Source of the DNA: Candidatus Albibeggiatoa sp. nov. NOAA
Lineage (GTDB): Bacteria > Pseudomonadota > Gammaproteobacteria > Beggiatoales > Beggiatoaceae
Direction: 5' to 3'
NCBI GenBank assembly: GCA_025800385.1
Contig: JAOXRS010000200.1
Coordinates: 32,837 to 96,836, forward strand
DNA: 64,000 nt
The first letter of the stretch is position 1; every line of letters begins with the position of its first letter. Position numbers and translations under genes: made by a program. Below the pieces are notes generated by a model. The model saw only the letters and a program-made list of their open reading frames with translations, did no database searches and was not told where the DNA came from. Positions 1 to 12,378 of this stretch are shown piece after piece.

Positions 1-986
1 CGTAATTGCACAGCAGTTAAATCCCCATGCGAAATGCTTAACGGCACAGTCACATAACCCTCTTGGCGTTGAGCTTGAGGCTTTTGCAACCAGTCATTGG
101 TTTGTGGTTTTGCTGGTGCGTTTTCGTTCCAGATTTCTGTCGGGACTTGTCCTTTTAACGCGGTACGGGTGCGTTGTAATTCAACTTGATATAAATTGAC
201 AACTTCGTCTTCACCCAAACGATCAACTAAGAATTTGACCCGCGAGCGGTTTTTACGGGTTCTATCCGAATTGTTATTGTGTACCGTCAATGCTGCTTGC
301 ACCGAAGCCAATAAATCATCAGGTTCGATAAATTCTTCTAACACAATGGGTTGATGTGGTTTTGCGCCTAAGCCACCACCAAGGTAAACTTTAAAACCCG
401 CTTTGCCCTCTTTATAACGTGCAACCACAGTTAAATCATGGCTGCTGGCAGCGGCACAATCAGCTTCACATCCTGAAAAACCCATTTTAAATTTACGCGG
501 TAATGAATGAGTTAACGGGTTATGTAAAAAGTGTTTGGCGATGTGTTGTACATATGGTTGTACGTTGACGTGTTCGTGTTGGCACACACCTGCTAATGGG
601 CACGCACAAATGTTCCGTACCGTGTTGCCGCCTGCTTCGCGTGAACCAATCCCATATTCTGATAATAAGTTTAACAAATCAGGGGTTTTGTCTAATGGGA
701 CGTGATGAAATTGGATATTTTGACGGGTGCTGATATGTACTACGTCGTGTTTTGCGAATTTTTCCAATCCTGCAGCAAAGCCTAATAATTGTTGTCTTTG
801 GATCACGCCACCTGGGATTTTTGTCCGCACCATGCATAATTCGGCTTGGCGTTGGCTGTAAACACCCATTAATAAGCGTTCAACCATGAATTTGTGTCCG
901 TCTAAACTACCGTTACGGAAATTGTGTACATGTTGTCGGTAATTGTCTAAATCCTCAGCGCGGATTAATTGGTGTTCTTGAGTCAT
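1..986 (-). CDS. Nitrite/sulfite reductase hemoprotein (5' part, runs off the window)
   Basis: The N-terminal 328 residues of a siroheme/[4Fe-4S] nitrite or sulfite reductase are present and the 3' end lies beyond base 1. The protein starts MTQEHQLIRAEDLDNYRQ at an ATG at 984-986 preceded by an AAGGAA ribosome site, so I chose that start. Visible hallmarks are STRQNIQFHH (ferredoxin-like half-domain), a CPLAGVC stretch (C-x5-C) and GCEADC (C-x3-C). The same spacing is used for cluster ligands in this family, but the main ligand set usually sits in the C-terminal half, which is not visible. It is the last gene of a group with cysH and a TSUP permease, so assimilatory sulfite reduction is the likeliest role. 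A nitrite reductase cannot be excluded. Confidence 0.88.
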   Translation of the reverse strand, partial: MTQEHQLIRAEDLDNYRQHVHNFRNGSLDGHKFMVERLLMGVYSQRQAELCMVRTKIPGGVIQRQQLLGFAAGLEKFAKHDVVHISTRQNIQFHHVPLDKTPDLLNLLSEYGIGSREAGGNTVRNICACPLAGVCQHEHVNVQPYVQHIAKHFLHNPLTHSLPRKFKMGFSGCEADCAAASSHDLTVVARYKEGKAGFKVYLGGGLGAKPHQPIVLEEFIEPDDLLASVQAALTVHNNNSDRTRKNRSRVKFLVDRLGEDEVVNLYQVELQRTRTALKGQVPTEIWNENAPAKPQTNDWLQKPQAQRQEGYVTVPLSISHGDLTAVQL

Positions 987-1003
987 AATTGTATTCCTTA
1001 TAT

Positions 1004-1113
1004 CTCGTTCCAGCGGTCTCCGTTGGAATGCAGCTTAAACGCTCCGCGTTATGGAAGGTAAATGATGCAGAACGTCTAAGCTGAATTACCACGCTAAGCA
1101 TGGTAACTAGGTT
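1004..1113 (-). repeat. Folded intergenic repeat element, copy 1
   Basis: This roughly 110-base intergenic stretch, read on the minus strand, aligns along its length with 41394-41494 read on the plus strand. Shared blocks are TTCCAACGGAGACCG near one end, a central GCGGAGCGTTT or GCAGAGCGTTT block, and a (A)GCGTGGTAAT block at the other end. Each block can fold on itself or with a neighbour into short hairpins. It lies between the permease gene and the reductase gene, so it may act as an mRNA hairpin. No ORF of its own is visible. Confidence 0.7.
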
Positions 1114-1127
1114 CGTATTCGTCGTAT

Positions 1128-1889
1128 TTAGAAAGCGAAACGTAAACCTAATAAAAACAGTAATGTTGCAAGTATGTTGCGTAATAATGCAGGTGGGATG
1201 CGCACGGTTAATAAGCTGCCAAGCATGATGCCCGGAATTGCACCAATTAATAAGCCGACGAGTAATTGCCAATCCACACTACCGAGTAATTGCCAGTGTC
1301 CCATGCCTGCAACGGCAGTTAAGGGGACTGCGTGGGCTAAATCTGTCCCGACCATGCGGCGACTGGATAATTGCGGATATAACAAGCTAATCAATGCCAC
1401 ACCTAATGCACCTGCACCGACAGAGGTCAATGTCACCAGAACGCCCAGTGCTGCCCCTGCTAAGATGGTGATAATGTCGCGTTTTAAGCCTTGTAAGCGA
1501 TAGCGGCGTAACGAGTTTTGCAAATATGGACGTGCAAATAGGGTGATAGCAGTGAGTAGTAACATCACACCCATTAAGGTTTGAAGTAAGCCTTCATAAA
1601 ATTCACTGGATACGTGGCTCAGCGAAATGCTGGTTAACATCGCGGCAGGTAAGCTGCCCATGGCGAATAATTTAACGATTGTCCATTGCACATGGTTATG
1701 ATGATGATGCACAATCACACCACTGCTTTTACTAATCGCGGCATATAATAGGTCTGTGCCAACTGCGATAATCGGTGCGATACCAAAGCCTAAAATCAAG
1801 GTTGGGGTCATGATTGCACCACCGCCCACGCCAGTGAGTCCGACTAAACCTCCTACAATTAATCCTGTAAAAATAAACCCTACGTCCAT
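1128..1889 (-). CDS. Sulfite exporter TauE/SafE family (TSUP) permease
   Basis: This is a 253-residue, very hydrophobic protein with the TSUP signature near its start (FTGLIVGGLVGLTGVGGG) and a second related glycine-rich helix in the middle (LTSVGAGALGVAL), as expected of the internally duplicated family. About eight membrane helices are apparent. TSUP proteins move sulfite, sulfoacetate or other small organosulfur anions across the inner membrane. I chose the ATG at 1887-1889 because a GGAG precedes it by about eight bases; an upstream TTG would add twelve residues without a better site. It sits between cysH and the siroheme reductase on the same strand, which suggests handling of sulfite or sulfate. 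The substrate is inferred from context only. Confidence 0.85.
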   Translation of the reverse strand: MDVGFIFTGLIVGGLVGLTGVGGGAIMTPTLILGFGIAPIIAVGTDLLYAAISKSSGVIVHHHHNHVQWTIVKLFAMGSLPAAMLTSISLSHVSSEFYEGLLQTLMGVMLLLTAITLFARPYLQNSLRRYRLQGLKRDIITILAGAALGVLVTLTSVGAGALGVALISLLYPQLSSRRMVGTDLAHAVPLTAVAGMGHWQLLGSVDWQLLVGLLIGAIPGIMLGSLLTVRIPPALLRNILATLLFLLGLRFAF

Positions 1890-1956
1890 TATTTGTTCTC
1901 CAATTAACTCAATGAGGACTGACAATACTATGCTTTAAAAATAGTGAGATTAACTC

Positions 1957-1990
1957 AGCGTAGGACTGCCAGCCCTGAAATACCTACGCT
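1957..1990 (-). terminator. Hairpin overlapping the cysH stop
   Basis: AGCGTAGG at 1957-1964 pairs with CCTACGCT at 1983-1990, giving an 8-bp stem that includes the cysH stop codon. A second short palindrome (AGGACTGCCAGCCCT, 1962-1976) is nested in the loop and recurs after soeA at 41348-41362. There is no long T-tract, so it may stabilise or attenuate the mRNA rather than terminate it. Confidence 0.45.
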
Positions 1991-2712
1991 GCCTTCACGG
2001 GGTGTAAACCACATTCTTTACCTGCAGTTTCTTCCCACCACCAGCGACCATTACGTTCATGTTCATTCGGCAAAATAGGTCGAGTACAAGGTTCACAGCC
2101 GATGCTAATGAAACCGTGGCGATGTAATTCGTTATAAGGTACGTTATGTTCTTGGATATAATTCCATACCTGTTGCGAAGTCCAGTTTGCTAACGGATTG
2201 AATTTGACCAATGTGTGTCTCGGTGTTGAAAACGCCATGTCTTCTTGAATCACTGGGACATCGGAACGGGTATCAGGACTTTGATCTTTACGTTGACCTG
2301 TTACCCACGCATCCAAAGTGCTCAACTTACGACGCAATGGCGCAACTTTTCTTACCTGACAACATTCTTTATGCCCATCCATGCGAAAACTGAAAAAGCC
2401 TTTTTCATTGACTAATGCTTCGACTGCTTTTGATTCTGGAAATAACAACTCAAAATTAATGTTATAGCGTTGTTTAACTTGATCTAAAAAGCGATAAGTT
2501 TGGCTATGTAAACGTCCTGTATCTAAAGAAAATACATTGACTTTTTTACCCAACAAACGTGCGGCCATATCGACTAATACTACGTCTTCTGCACCCGAAA
2601 ACGAGATTGCAATGTTGTCGTATTTTTCTAAGGCTAAGGCTAAGATTTCAGTAGGATCAGCTTTGTCATATTGTGCAGCTAATTGATCGATTTTATCTTT
2701 CTCTAAAGACAT
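1984..2712 (-). CDS. cysH: Adenylyl/phosphoadenylyl-sulfate reductase
   Basis: This 242-residue PAPS/APS reductase reduces activated sulfate to sulfite with thioredoxin or glutathione as electron donor. Visible signatures are the P-loop-like [17 protein letters not shown], and the C-terminal catalytic ECGLHP. It also has the CC...CxxC set (ECCQVRK and GCEPCTRP) that binds a [4Fe-4S] cluster and usually marks enzymes that accept APS, so APS reductase is more likely than the cluster-free PAPS type. A good AGGAG precedes the ATG. It heads the minus-strand sulfur group and is divergent from a cysB-type regulator across about 320 bases of AT-rich DNA with repeated motifs. Confidence 0.95.
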   Translation of the reverse strand: MSLEKDKIDQLAAQYDKADPTEILALALEKYDNIAISFSGAEDVVLVDMAARLLGKKVNVFSLDTGRLHSQTYRFLDQVKQRYNINFELLFPESKAVEALVNEKGFFSFRMDGHKECCQVRKVAPLRRKLSTLDAWVTGQRKDQSPDTRSDVPVIQEDMAFSTPRHTLVKFNPLANWTSQQVWNYIQEHNVPYNELHRHGFISIGCEPCTRPILPNEHERNGRWWWEETAGKECGLHPVKAA

Positions 2713-2798
2713 GATTTTGCTCCTGTATTCATCATCGTTGATTCAGTGATAAACAAGATAGCAAATAAAATTTATTTATAAAAAGAATTTATATGTAT

Positions 2799-3001
2799 AT
2801 AAATATAACTAAAATGTATAACAGTGTGATGACATGGTTTAGAGGAGTTTGCATAGATAATAAAAAATACATAACTAGCACAATATTGTAGGTGTTTGTT
2901 TTTATTTTATTTTGAAATATAGAGAGACAATAAAATTATTTTATAATGCATAAATATAACTAAAAAGTATAAGCATTAAACCGTGATTCGTTGTATAACT
3001 A
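2799..3001. promoter_or_regulatory. Repeated putative operators between cysH and cysB
   Basis: The heptamer ATAACTA occurs four times, at 2805-2811, 2871-2877, 2956-2962 and 2995-3001. Two of the copies sit in a longer direct repeat: 2799-2821 and 2950-2972 agree at 22 of 23 positions. The motif fits the loose T-N11-A pattern of LysR-type binding sites. The position between a sulfur-assimilation gene and a divergent cysB-like regulator makes CysB the obvious candidate. Binding is inferred, not shown. Confidence 0.5.
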
Positions 3002-3031
3002 ATAATAATGAGTGTCAGACGATGGAATTGA

Positions 3032-4009
<978 letters not shown>

Positions 4010-4021
4010 TGTATTAAGCTT

Positions 4022-5267
4022 TTATTCGCAGGCAGGATATTGATATTCTTCTATTCTACTGTTCCACTTCTCATAGTTAATATTTGGGTTATGACAGAAA
4101 TTATTTCTTGATAAAGATAATGCTTGTAATTGAGTCAAAGCGGATAAATCTGGAATCGTCCCACTTAGTTGATTATTAGATAAAGATAATGTTCGTAATT
4201 GAGTCAAAGCGGATAAATCTAGAATCGTTCCACTTAGTTGATTTTTCCATAAATCTAATTTTGTAATAGAATTATTTTCACACTCAGTACCATACCAATG
4301 ACAAGGCTGATTTGTTTGTAACCATCCTTCATTATTATCCCAATTATCTCCACTTGTACGATGATAAAAATTAACTAATGCTTCACACTCTGCTTGTGGA
4401 ATCCCTGTGACATTATTGCAACTAAATGCTGTATTTGTCTTCTGATCTGACTCTTTAGGTTTATAAACTGCTTTTGTGGGCTGTTCTTCTTTGGAAAGAG
4501 ATTTTTGCTTAGAACGATTAATTTCATCAATAAAGTGTTTAGCCTGCATAAAACCATTGCGACTGGCTAAAACTAACCATTCAATGCCTTTAACTTCATC
4601 TTTTTCGATACCCTTGCCTTCATAGTACATACGACCTAAATGCGACTGTGCTTCTGGATATCCTTGGTTTGCTGCTTTTTGATACCATTCAATTGCTTTT
4701 TCATAATCACACTTAACAAACTGCCCTTTCTCAAACATAATACCTAATTGAGTTTGTGCTTCCTGATCCCCTTTTTCTGCGCCCATACTAAAATACTGAT
4801 GTGCTTTCTCATAACTCATTGGCTCATCATTAGAACCCGCTTTATAAATATGCCCTAACTCATTGGATGCCTTAATATCATCAATTGCCCGTGTCTTCAA
4901 ATCAGCTAATTTGTCAATAGATAATTTTATTTGTTCCACATGCTGTAAATTCTGAGCAATATAACGACTATAAACTTTATATCCTAGCTTTTCTGCCTTA
5001 ATACTGACCAATGGATGAGCATATTTATCACATTGAATGGTTGTACGATAGATAATAACCTTCAGAATCTGAATAGCCTGTAAGTAGCTGATTTTTATAA
5101 GTATATGTAACTTCTACATCAGATAAAGCACGATTATGCTGCTTATCTGAGACAAAAACTGCATAAGTACATGGCTCAACTTGTTCTTGCGCAGAATTCC
5201 ATATAAAAAACCCCAAAAGCCCTACTATCAAGACACCTAATATAATCAATACAAGCTTATTATTCAT
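4022..5267 (-). pseudogene. Frameshifted membrane-anchored Sel1-repeat/LRR protein
   Basis: Two consecutive reading frames look like one broken gene. The first (start ATG 5267, stop at 5028) has an N-terminal membrane helix and the beginning of a beta-sandwich domain (CTYAVFVSDKQ...TGYSDSEGYY). The next frame, one base shifted, continues without a clear start as YRTTIQCDKYAHPLVSIKA and KLGYKVYSR, the expected second half of that domain. It then has Sel1-type repeats (AQTQLGIMFEKG, AQSHLGRMYYEGKG) and a plant-like leucine-rich segment (GDNWDNNEGWL, then LSGTIPDLSALTQL repeats) ending in ...YQYPACE. One extra base near 5040-5060 would explain the break. It may be a true mutation or an assembly error. 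The intact protein would be a periplasmic or surface interaction module; no catalytic function is apparent. Confidence 0.65.
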
Positions 5268-5436
5268 ACTGATAAAGACCTGACTATTGAAAGCAAAGAA
5301 GCACGATGACAAGCCAAGCATAACAATATTAAAATTAAATAAGAAGGGATAAACTGGAAATATGATAAAAATAAGACATTTCACAGTAAAATATAGGAAC
5401 ACTCTACTGTGAAATACAGAAATGATTTAAAACAAA

Positions 5437-7866
<2,430 letters not shown>

Positions 7867-8043
7867 TTATTATAACATTTATATATTTTATTTTAAACTG
7901 TTAAGTATTTATTTAAAAAAGGGAAAATCTGTTTAAACTTGTTGTAATCTTGTATAATTTTTGTTGTTTTTAAGCACTTGACATCTTAAGCTTTATCTTT
8001 CATGCTTAAATCAAGATTTAATTCTTTCTTTGAAGGACAACAG

Positions 8044-8457
8044 ATGCAAGTCAATCCACAACAACGCGCTACTTTATCACGCATTGTGATGCGAATTTTA
8101 GATGAATGGAATATTGGTGATGATGACAAGATAAAAGTATTAAATTTACCTGATGGTACAAAGCCGCGTATTTTAAATCGTTATCGCAATAGCACTGCCT
8201 TTCCTGATACACCCGAAGTCAATGAGCGCGTTGAGCAGTTGGTTGCGATTTCTGAAGCCTTGCGCACGACTTACCCACATAATTACCGTATGAGTATGCA
8301 TTGGCTGAATACGCCACATCGTCGATTTAATCAGCAAACCCCGTTAAATATGATTTTAGATAATGGTTTGAATGGCATGATAGCCGTGCGTGCTGATTTA
8401 GACTGTGCTTATGCATGGTCATTGACGGAAAATATGCAACTTCCCGCCAAATCATAA
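8044..8457 (+). CDS. MbcA/ParS/Xre antitoxin-like (DUF2384) protein
   Basis: This 137-residue protein resembles the antitoxins of RES-type toxin systems. An all-helical N-terminal part (QRATLSRIVMRILDEWNIG) is followed by the C-terminal pattern HRRFNQQTPLNMILDNGLNG and VRADLDCAYAW, the element that plugs the toxin. I chose the ATG at 8044, which has AAGGA in front, over an in-frame ATG at 8002. No RES or other toxin gene is adjacent: gyrB lies on one side and a TPR glycosyltransferase on the other. It may therefore be an orphan antitoxin or a stand-alone regulator. Confidence 0.55.
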   Translation: MQVNPQQRATLSRIVMRILDEWNIGDDDKIKVLNLPDGTKPRILNRYRNSTAFPDTPEVNERVEQLVAISEALRTTYPHNYRMSMHWLNTPHRRFNQQTPLNMILDNGLNGMIAVRADLDCAYAWSLTENMQLPAKS

Positions 8458-8461
8458 AAAA

Positions 8462-10234
8462 CTATGTGGTTTCATCTGAATATTGTGTAAAACGCTGTTC
8501 TTCAAGTTTTTCAACATTTTTATGGCCTAATTGCCAAAGTACTTCTTCTACTTCTGTGTTGATAAACTGTAATTTAGGGCTTTGTTTTTCATAATATTGG
8601 CGTAAATGATGAGCCGCTGTTAAAGCCAATTCATCAACCCCCCAAACTAAATAAGATTTTTCTACAAAGTGCAATAAATAACGTCGCACTACATCAAAAT
8701 AAGCAATTGTTTCAGGATTAGATTTAATCACCATCACGTTTGCTACAAACTCTTCCCAAGAGGTAATTTGTCGTGAACGCACCCCCATATCAGCCTCGGG
8801 AATAGCATCAATTAAATAACTCAATGGTTTTTCCACAATTGCATCAATATCTAAACTAATAATGGGTTTTTGGTAGGTTTCCAACCATTGTGCCATATTT
8901 AAAAAACGCCCAAACGTATAATAAGTTTTTAATAGCTTTGCATCTTGCAAAACAACTTGTTCAGTGGTCACACAATAGCTTGCAATATTTTGCTGACTTA
9001 GGAAGTTTTGAGCTTCACTTAATACTTCATCGATTGGGTTCATAATGTGCAAATGTAAATGAATTGCTTCATGGTTATTTTGCAATAGACTATTTACAAA
9101 GTTTTTTGCATATTTTGAAAAATAGTTTGCATCACAGGAAGCCGTCACCACGTAATCGAACTTTGCTAATTTTTGTATTGCAACTTGTGTATTTTGTGGA
9201 AAATCTGCATTTAATATGTTTTGGTAAAAATCTGGGCTAAAACAAGTGGCAGCCATTAATTGATAATTGGTTGTGCCTTTTTCGGGATTATCTTTTACAA
9301 TTTTCTCTAATTCACGGAAATATTGTTCAGCTTTGTCTAACTGGTTTAAAAAGACATGGCTTGTTGCTAAGCGTTTTAACGTATTTAGCAATGAAGCAAA
9401 AGGCAACTTTTGTTGTAACTGGTCTTGATAATACTGAATGACGGCTTTAAATGTCTGCTTTGATTCTATGTTCTGCATTCGGTGTTGTGTAACCGCTAAG
9501 CTAAATCGGGCATCAATTAAATCAGATTTTTGCATCACCGCTTGATGAAAATGGTGCTCAGCCTTGGTAAATTGACGCTGAAATAAATAATTTACGCCTA
9601 AATAATAATAAGAGATTGGATTATGAGTTTGTAATTGAATGGAATATTTAAATAATTGTTCAGCTTCTTGATAGCCTTGTTCAGTTTTGTGGTAAGACAG
9701 CACTAAACCTAATTTACTATGATATTCTGCATTTTTAGGACTGAGTTTAATGGCTTGGCGAAAAGCCTGTTCTGCTGCCTCAGTTTGTTGTAATTGATAA
9801 TAAGCAATACCTAATTCTGCATAGACTTTGGCACTGGGCTTAAGGGCTAAAGCTTGTTGACCTACTTTAATCACATCAGTACTGCGACCTGCTTTGGTTA
9901 ATGCATTGATAAAATTGATATAAAGGTCATAGTTCTTGTTGTCTAACTTGATTGCTTGCTGATACATAGCTGCAGCTTGTTCAAATTGACTGCTTTTTTC
10001 TAAAACATAGCCCAAATTGGAATAACTACGTGCTTCTGGCTTGATTTTGAGCATTTGCTGGAAAATAACTTGGGCTTGATCTATCTGTTTCGTTTGAATC
10101 GCCAAGACACCCAGTAAATTTAATGCTTCAAGATCATGTGGTGACTTTTTTAATATCTGCTGGCATAGGTTTGCACTTTTCTGTAAATCACCTTTTTGAT
10201 AGTACTCAACCGCGCGTTGAAATTTCTTATTCAT
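8462..10234 (-). CDS. TPR protein with C-terminal glycosyltransferase-like domain
   Basis: This 590-residue protein has about nine tetratricopeptide repeats in its first 330 residues (for example AEYHSKLGLVLSYHKTEQGY, AEQAFRQAIKLSPKNAEYHS). The C-terminal part carries a nucleotide-sugar-transferase-like motif SLDIDAIVEKP (D-x-D, near residue 460), which commonly binds metal and UDP-sugar. No signal peptide or membrane segment is seen, so it should act in the cytoplasm. It is one of three large TPR or glycosyltransferase genes between 8 and 17 kb. The donor sugar and acceptor are unknown. Confidence 0.6.
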   Translation of the reverse strand: MNKKFQRAVEYYQKGDLQKSANLCQQILKKSPHDLEALNLLGVLAIQTKQIDQAQVIFQQMLKIKPEARSYSNLGYVLEKSSQFEQAAAMYQQAIKLDNKNYDLYINFINALTKAGRSTDVIKVGQQALALKPSAKVYAELGIAYYQLQQTEAAEQAFRQAIKLSPKNAEYHSKLGLVLSYHKTEQGYQEAEQLFKYSIQLQTHNPISYYYLGVNYLFQRQFTKAEHHFHQAVMQKSDLIDARFSLAVTQHRMQNIESKQTFKAVIQYYQDQLQQKLPFASLLNTLKRLATSHVFLNQLDKAEQYFRELEKIVKDNPEKGTTNYQLMAATCFSPDFYQNILNADFPQNTQVAIQKLAKFDYVVTASCDANYFSKYAKNFVNSLLQNNHEAIHLHLHIMNPIDEVLSEAQNFLSQQNIASYCVTTEQVVLQDAKLLKTYYTFGRFLNMAQWLETYQKPIISLDIDAIVEKPLSYLIDAIPEADMGVRSRQITSWEEFVANVMVIKSNPETIAYFDVVRRYLLHFVEKSYLVWGVDELALTAAHHLRQYYEKQSPKLQFINTEVEEVLWQLGHKNVEKLEEQRFTQYSDETT

Positions 10235-10252
10235 AGAAAAAAGAGCCTAGAC

Positions 10253-10292
10253 ATTCCAACGAGTTAATTTATATGTAAAAGCTCGCTGGAAT
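10253..10292. terminator. Hairpin between ubiK and the TPR glycosyltransferase gene
   Basis: ATTCCAACGAG (10253-10263) pairs with CTCGCTGGAAT (10282-10292) with one wobble, around an AT-rich 18-base loop. It lies just downstream of ubiK and upstream of the next gene on the same strand. The arms resemble the TTCCAACGGAGACCG block of the folded repeats at 1 kb and 41.4 kb. There is no T-tract, so its role in termination is uncertain. Confidence 0.45.
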
Positions 10293-10300
10293 CGTATGAT

Positions 10301-10606
10301 TTATGGAGTGTTAGGTGTTTCTGTGGAATCAGTTAATTGTGCAGGACTGCTGTCGGCAGGTGATAATTTAGCTTCTAAAGCAGCAACTTGTTGTTCTAAT
10401 ATATCAATTTTTGCACGGGTTCTGGCTAATACATCCATTTGTATATCAAACTCTTCGCGCGTGACCAAATTCATACGACGGAAAGTACTTTCCATTGCCG
10501 CCCGCATGTTTTTTTCCATGTCTTTTTGTAAATCAGTCATGCCTTTGGGTAAAGCATCAGAAAACTGTTTAAAAAAAGTTTCAAAATTCGGTGGGGTTGT
10601 ATTCAT
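10301..10606 (-). CDS. ubiK: UbiK-like accessory factor (BMFP domain)
   Basis: This 101-residue protein has an amphipathic N-terminal part (FETFFKQFSDALPKGM) and a C-terminal coiled coil (ARTRAKIDILEQQVAALEAKL), the layout of UbiK/YqiC. UbiK helps the ubiquinone biosynthesis complex under aerobic conditions together with UbiJ. The ATG at 10604-10606 has a strong AAAGGAG, so the longer in-frame version is unlikely. The tail (SPADSSPAQLTDSTETPNTP) looks unstructured. It is followed by a hairpin and another gene on the same strand. Confidence 0.8.
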   Translation of the reverse strand: MNTTPPNFETFFKQFSDALPKGMTDLQKDMEKNMRAAMESTFRRMNLVTREEFDIQMDVLARTRAKIDILEQQVAALEAKLSPADSSPAQLTDSTETPNTP

Positions 10607-10852
10607 AAAAAACTCCTTTGAAGATTTATTGCTATGCATTTGTGAAATGGCTTAGCGTGTCAATTATAGTTTTATGCAAAGCTGAAAGTATATTAATAAT
10701 TATAGAGGTGATTTTTTTAATAATGGCTAAATATCTGTTGTCACTCAATTTGAGTCCATTATATCTTTTTTAAATAGGCCTTTTGATAGTTTTGCATATT
10801 TTGGTTTTTATATATTCCGCTTGGTTAAGCCTGAGTTATGTGACAAGCTGTT

Positions 10853-10892
10853 AAAGAAAAAATCTCAATAAACATATTATGCTTACTGAGAT
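10853..10892 (-). terminator. Rho-independent terminator after gspE
   Basis: Read on the minus strand, ATCTCAGTAA pairs with TTTATTGAGAT around a short AT loop and is followed by TTTTTTCTTT. It lies about 30 bases downstream of the gspE stop and would end the gsp transcript. The remaining roughly 200 bases up to ubiK hold no gene that I can see. Confidence 0.7.
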
Positions 10893-10923
10893 CGATTCTA
10901 TTTTTAAAGATGTAATGCAAAAC

Positions 10924-12375
10924 TTACATGGCTCGGGTAACCCGTACAATCTCTTCAGGTGTGGTAATCCCTTGATATAATTTTTCTAATGCATCAGCTC
11001 GTAAAGTACGCATTCCTTCGCCAATCGCCTGTTTTCTAATGCCATTTGCATCACCGCCTGTGCTGATTACATGACGAATTTCATCGGACACTTCTAATAA
11101 TTCATACAAACCTAATCGGCCGCGATAACCTGTATTGGCACAACGTTCACAGCCACGACCTCGCTTAATAATTGGGAAGTCACTGCGTCGAATACCAAGC
11201 AAACTGGCCTCGCGTTCAGTCAATGCCACATCTTCACTACAATGCGGACAAATTTTCCGTACTAAACGTTGCGCCATGGTCGCGATCACACTAGAACTGA
11301 TTAAATAAGTATCAATCCCCATATCTTGTAAACGCGTGATTGCACCCGCTGCATCATTAGTATGTAAAGTTGAAAACACCAAGTGACCTGTTAAAGCAGA
11401 TTCAATACCGATTGATGCTGTTTCATGGTCACGAATCTCACCCACCATGATAATGTCAGGGTCTTGCCGCACGATAGAACGCAAACCTGCTGCGAAAGTC
11501 AGCCCAATTTTTGAATTCACATGAATTTGGGTAATGCCTTCAAGTTGATATTCAACAGGGTCTTCAATGGTGATGATTTTCTTTTCACCTGTATTAATTT
11601 TTTCCAGTGTGCCGTATAAACTGGTGGTTTTACCAGAACCCGTAGGCCCTGTCACTAATAGCATACCGTGAGGCTGTTGAATCAAACGAGAATAGGGTTC
11701 GAGAATATCTGCAGGCATACCCAATTGATCTAAACTCACTTGTACGTCGCTACGATCTAAAATCCGCAATACAATCGATTCACCATGTACTCCCGGTAAA
11801 GTCGAGACACGCATGTCTAACGCTTTATCACCCATTTGATATTGAATTCGACCATCTTGTGGCAAACGTTTTTCACCAATATCTAGCTTTGCCATCAGTT
11901 TAACCCGTGAGGATACAGAGGCTTGTACATTCGCAGGTAATTTCTCGATATTGACCATCACGCCATCAACCCGACAGCGTACCATTAAATGTCTTTCTTC
12001 TGGTTCAAAGTGAATATCACTCGCGCTTAAGTCTAACGCCCGTTCCATCAAATGGTTAACCATTCGAATTACAGGCGCATCTGAGGCCAAATCTTTCAAA
12101 TAATCATTGTCTAGCTCATCAATACCACCTTCAGTTGCACCTTCTATTTCAGGTGACAACTTAGCCCGCCAGTGCTTAATTAAACGTTCTACATAATCAT
12201 CTTGAGCTTGTTCAAACTGGACTTGTTTCCCAAGTAAAAACCGAATTTTGGCACGGTCTTCAATATCGGGCACAGTCGAAAACATCAGGCGTGGGTCTTC
12301 GGGAAAAGCTTCTACAGGTGCAATATGCTTTTTAGACAACAAGTTAGTGAATAGAGGTAAAGTAAGTGCGTTCAT
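10924..12375 (-). CDS. gspE: Type II secretion / type IV pilus assembly ATPase
   Basis: This 483-residue GspE/PulE-family hexameric ATPase powers pseudopilus assembly from the cytoplasmic face of the inner membrane. It shows Walker A (GPTGSGKTTS), the Asp box (SDIHFEPEE), Walker B (PDIIMVGEIRDHETA), the His box (GHLVFSTLHTNDA) and the zinc-binding tetracysteine (ICPHC and CERCANTGYRGR). A GGAAGG precedes the ATG. It is translationally close to the gspM-like gene upstream (gap of three bases). PilB proteins share these motifs; the GspM-like partner favours GspE. Confidence 0.9.
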   Translation of the reverse strand: MNALTLPLFTNLLSKKHIAPVEAFPEDPRLMFSTVPDIEDRAKIRFLLGKQVQFEQAQDDYVERLIKHWRAKLSPEIEGATEGGIDELDNDYLKDLASDAPVIRMVNHLMERALDLSASDIHFEPEERHLMVRCRVDGVMVNIEKLPANVQASVSSRVKLMAKLDIGEKRLPQDGRIQYQMGDKALDMRVSTLPGVHGESIVLRILDRSDVQVSLDQLGMPADILEPYSRLIQQPHGMLLVTGPTGSGKTTSLYGTLEKINTGEKKIITIEDPVEYQLEGITQIHVNSKIGLTFAAGLRSIVRQDPDIIMVGEIRDHETASIGIESALTGHLVFSTLHTNDAAGAITRLQDMGIDTYLISSSVIATMAQRLVRKICPHCSEDVALTEREASLLGIRRSDFPIIKRGRGCERCANTGYRGRLGLYELLEVSDEIRHVISTGGDANGIRKQAIGEGMRTLRADALEKLYQGITTPEEIVRVTRAM

Positions 12376-12378
12376 GAT

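Noticed and set aside
955..1272. Minus-strand open frame spanning the sir start
   Set aside because: It lies across the intergenic repeat and overlaps two well-supported genes in another frame; no domain or ribosome site supports it.
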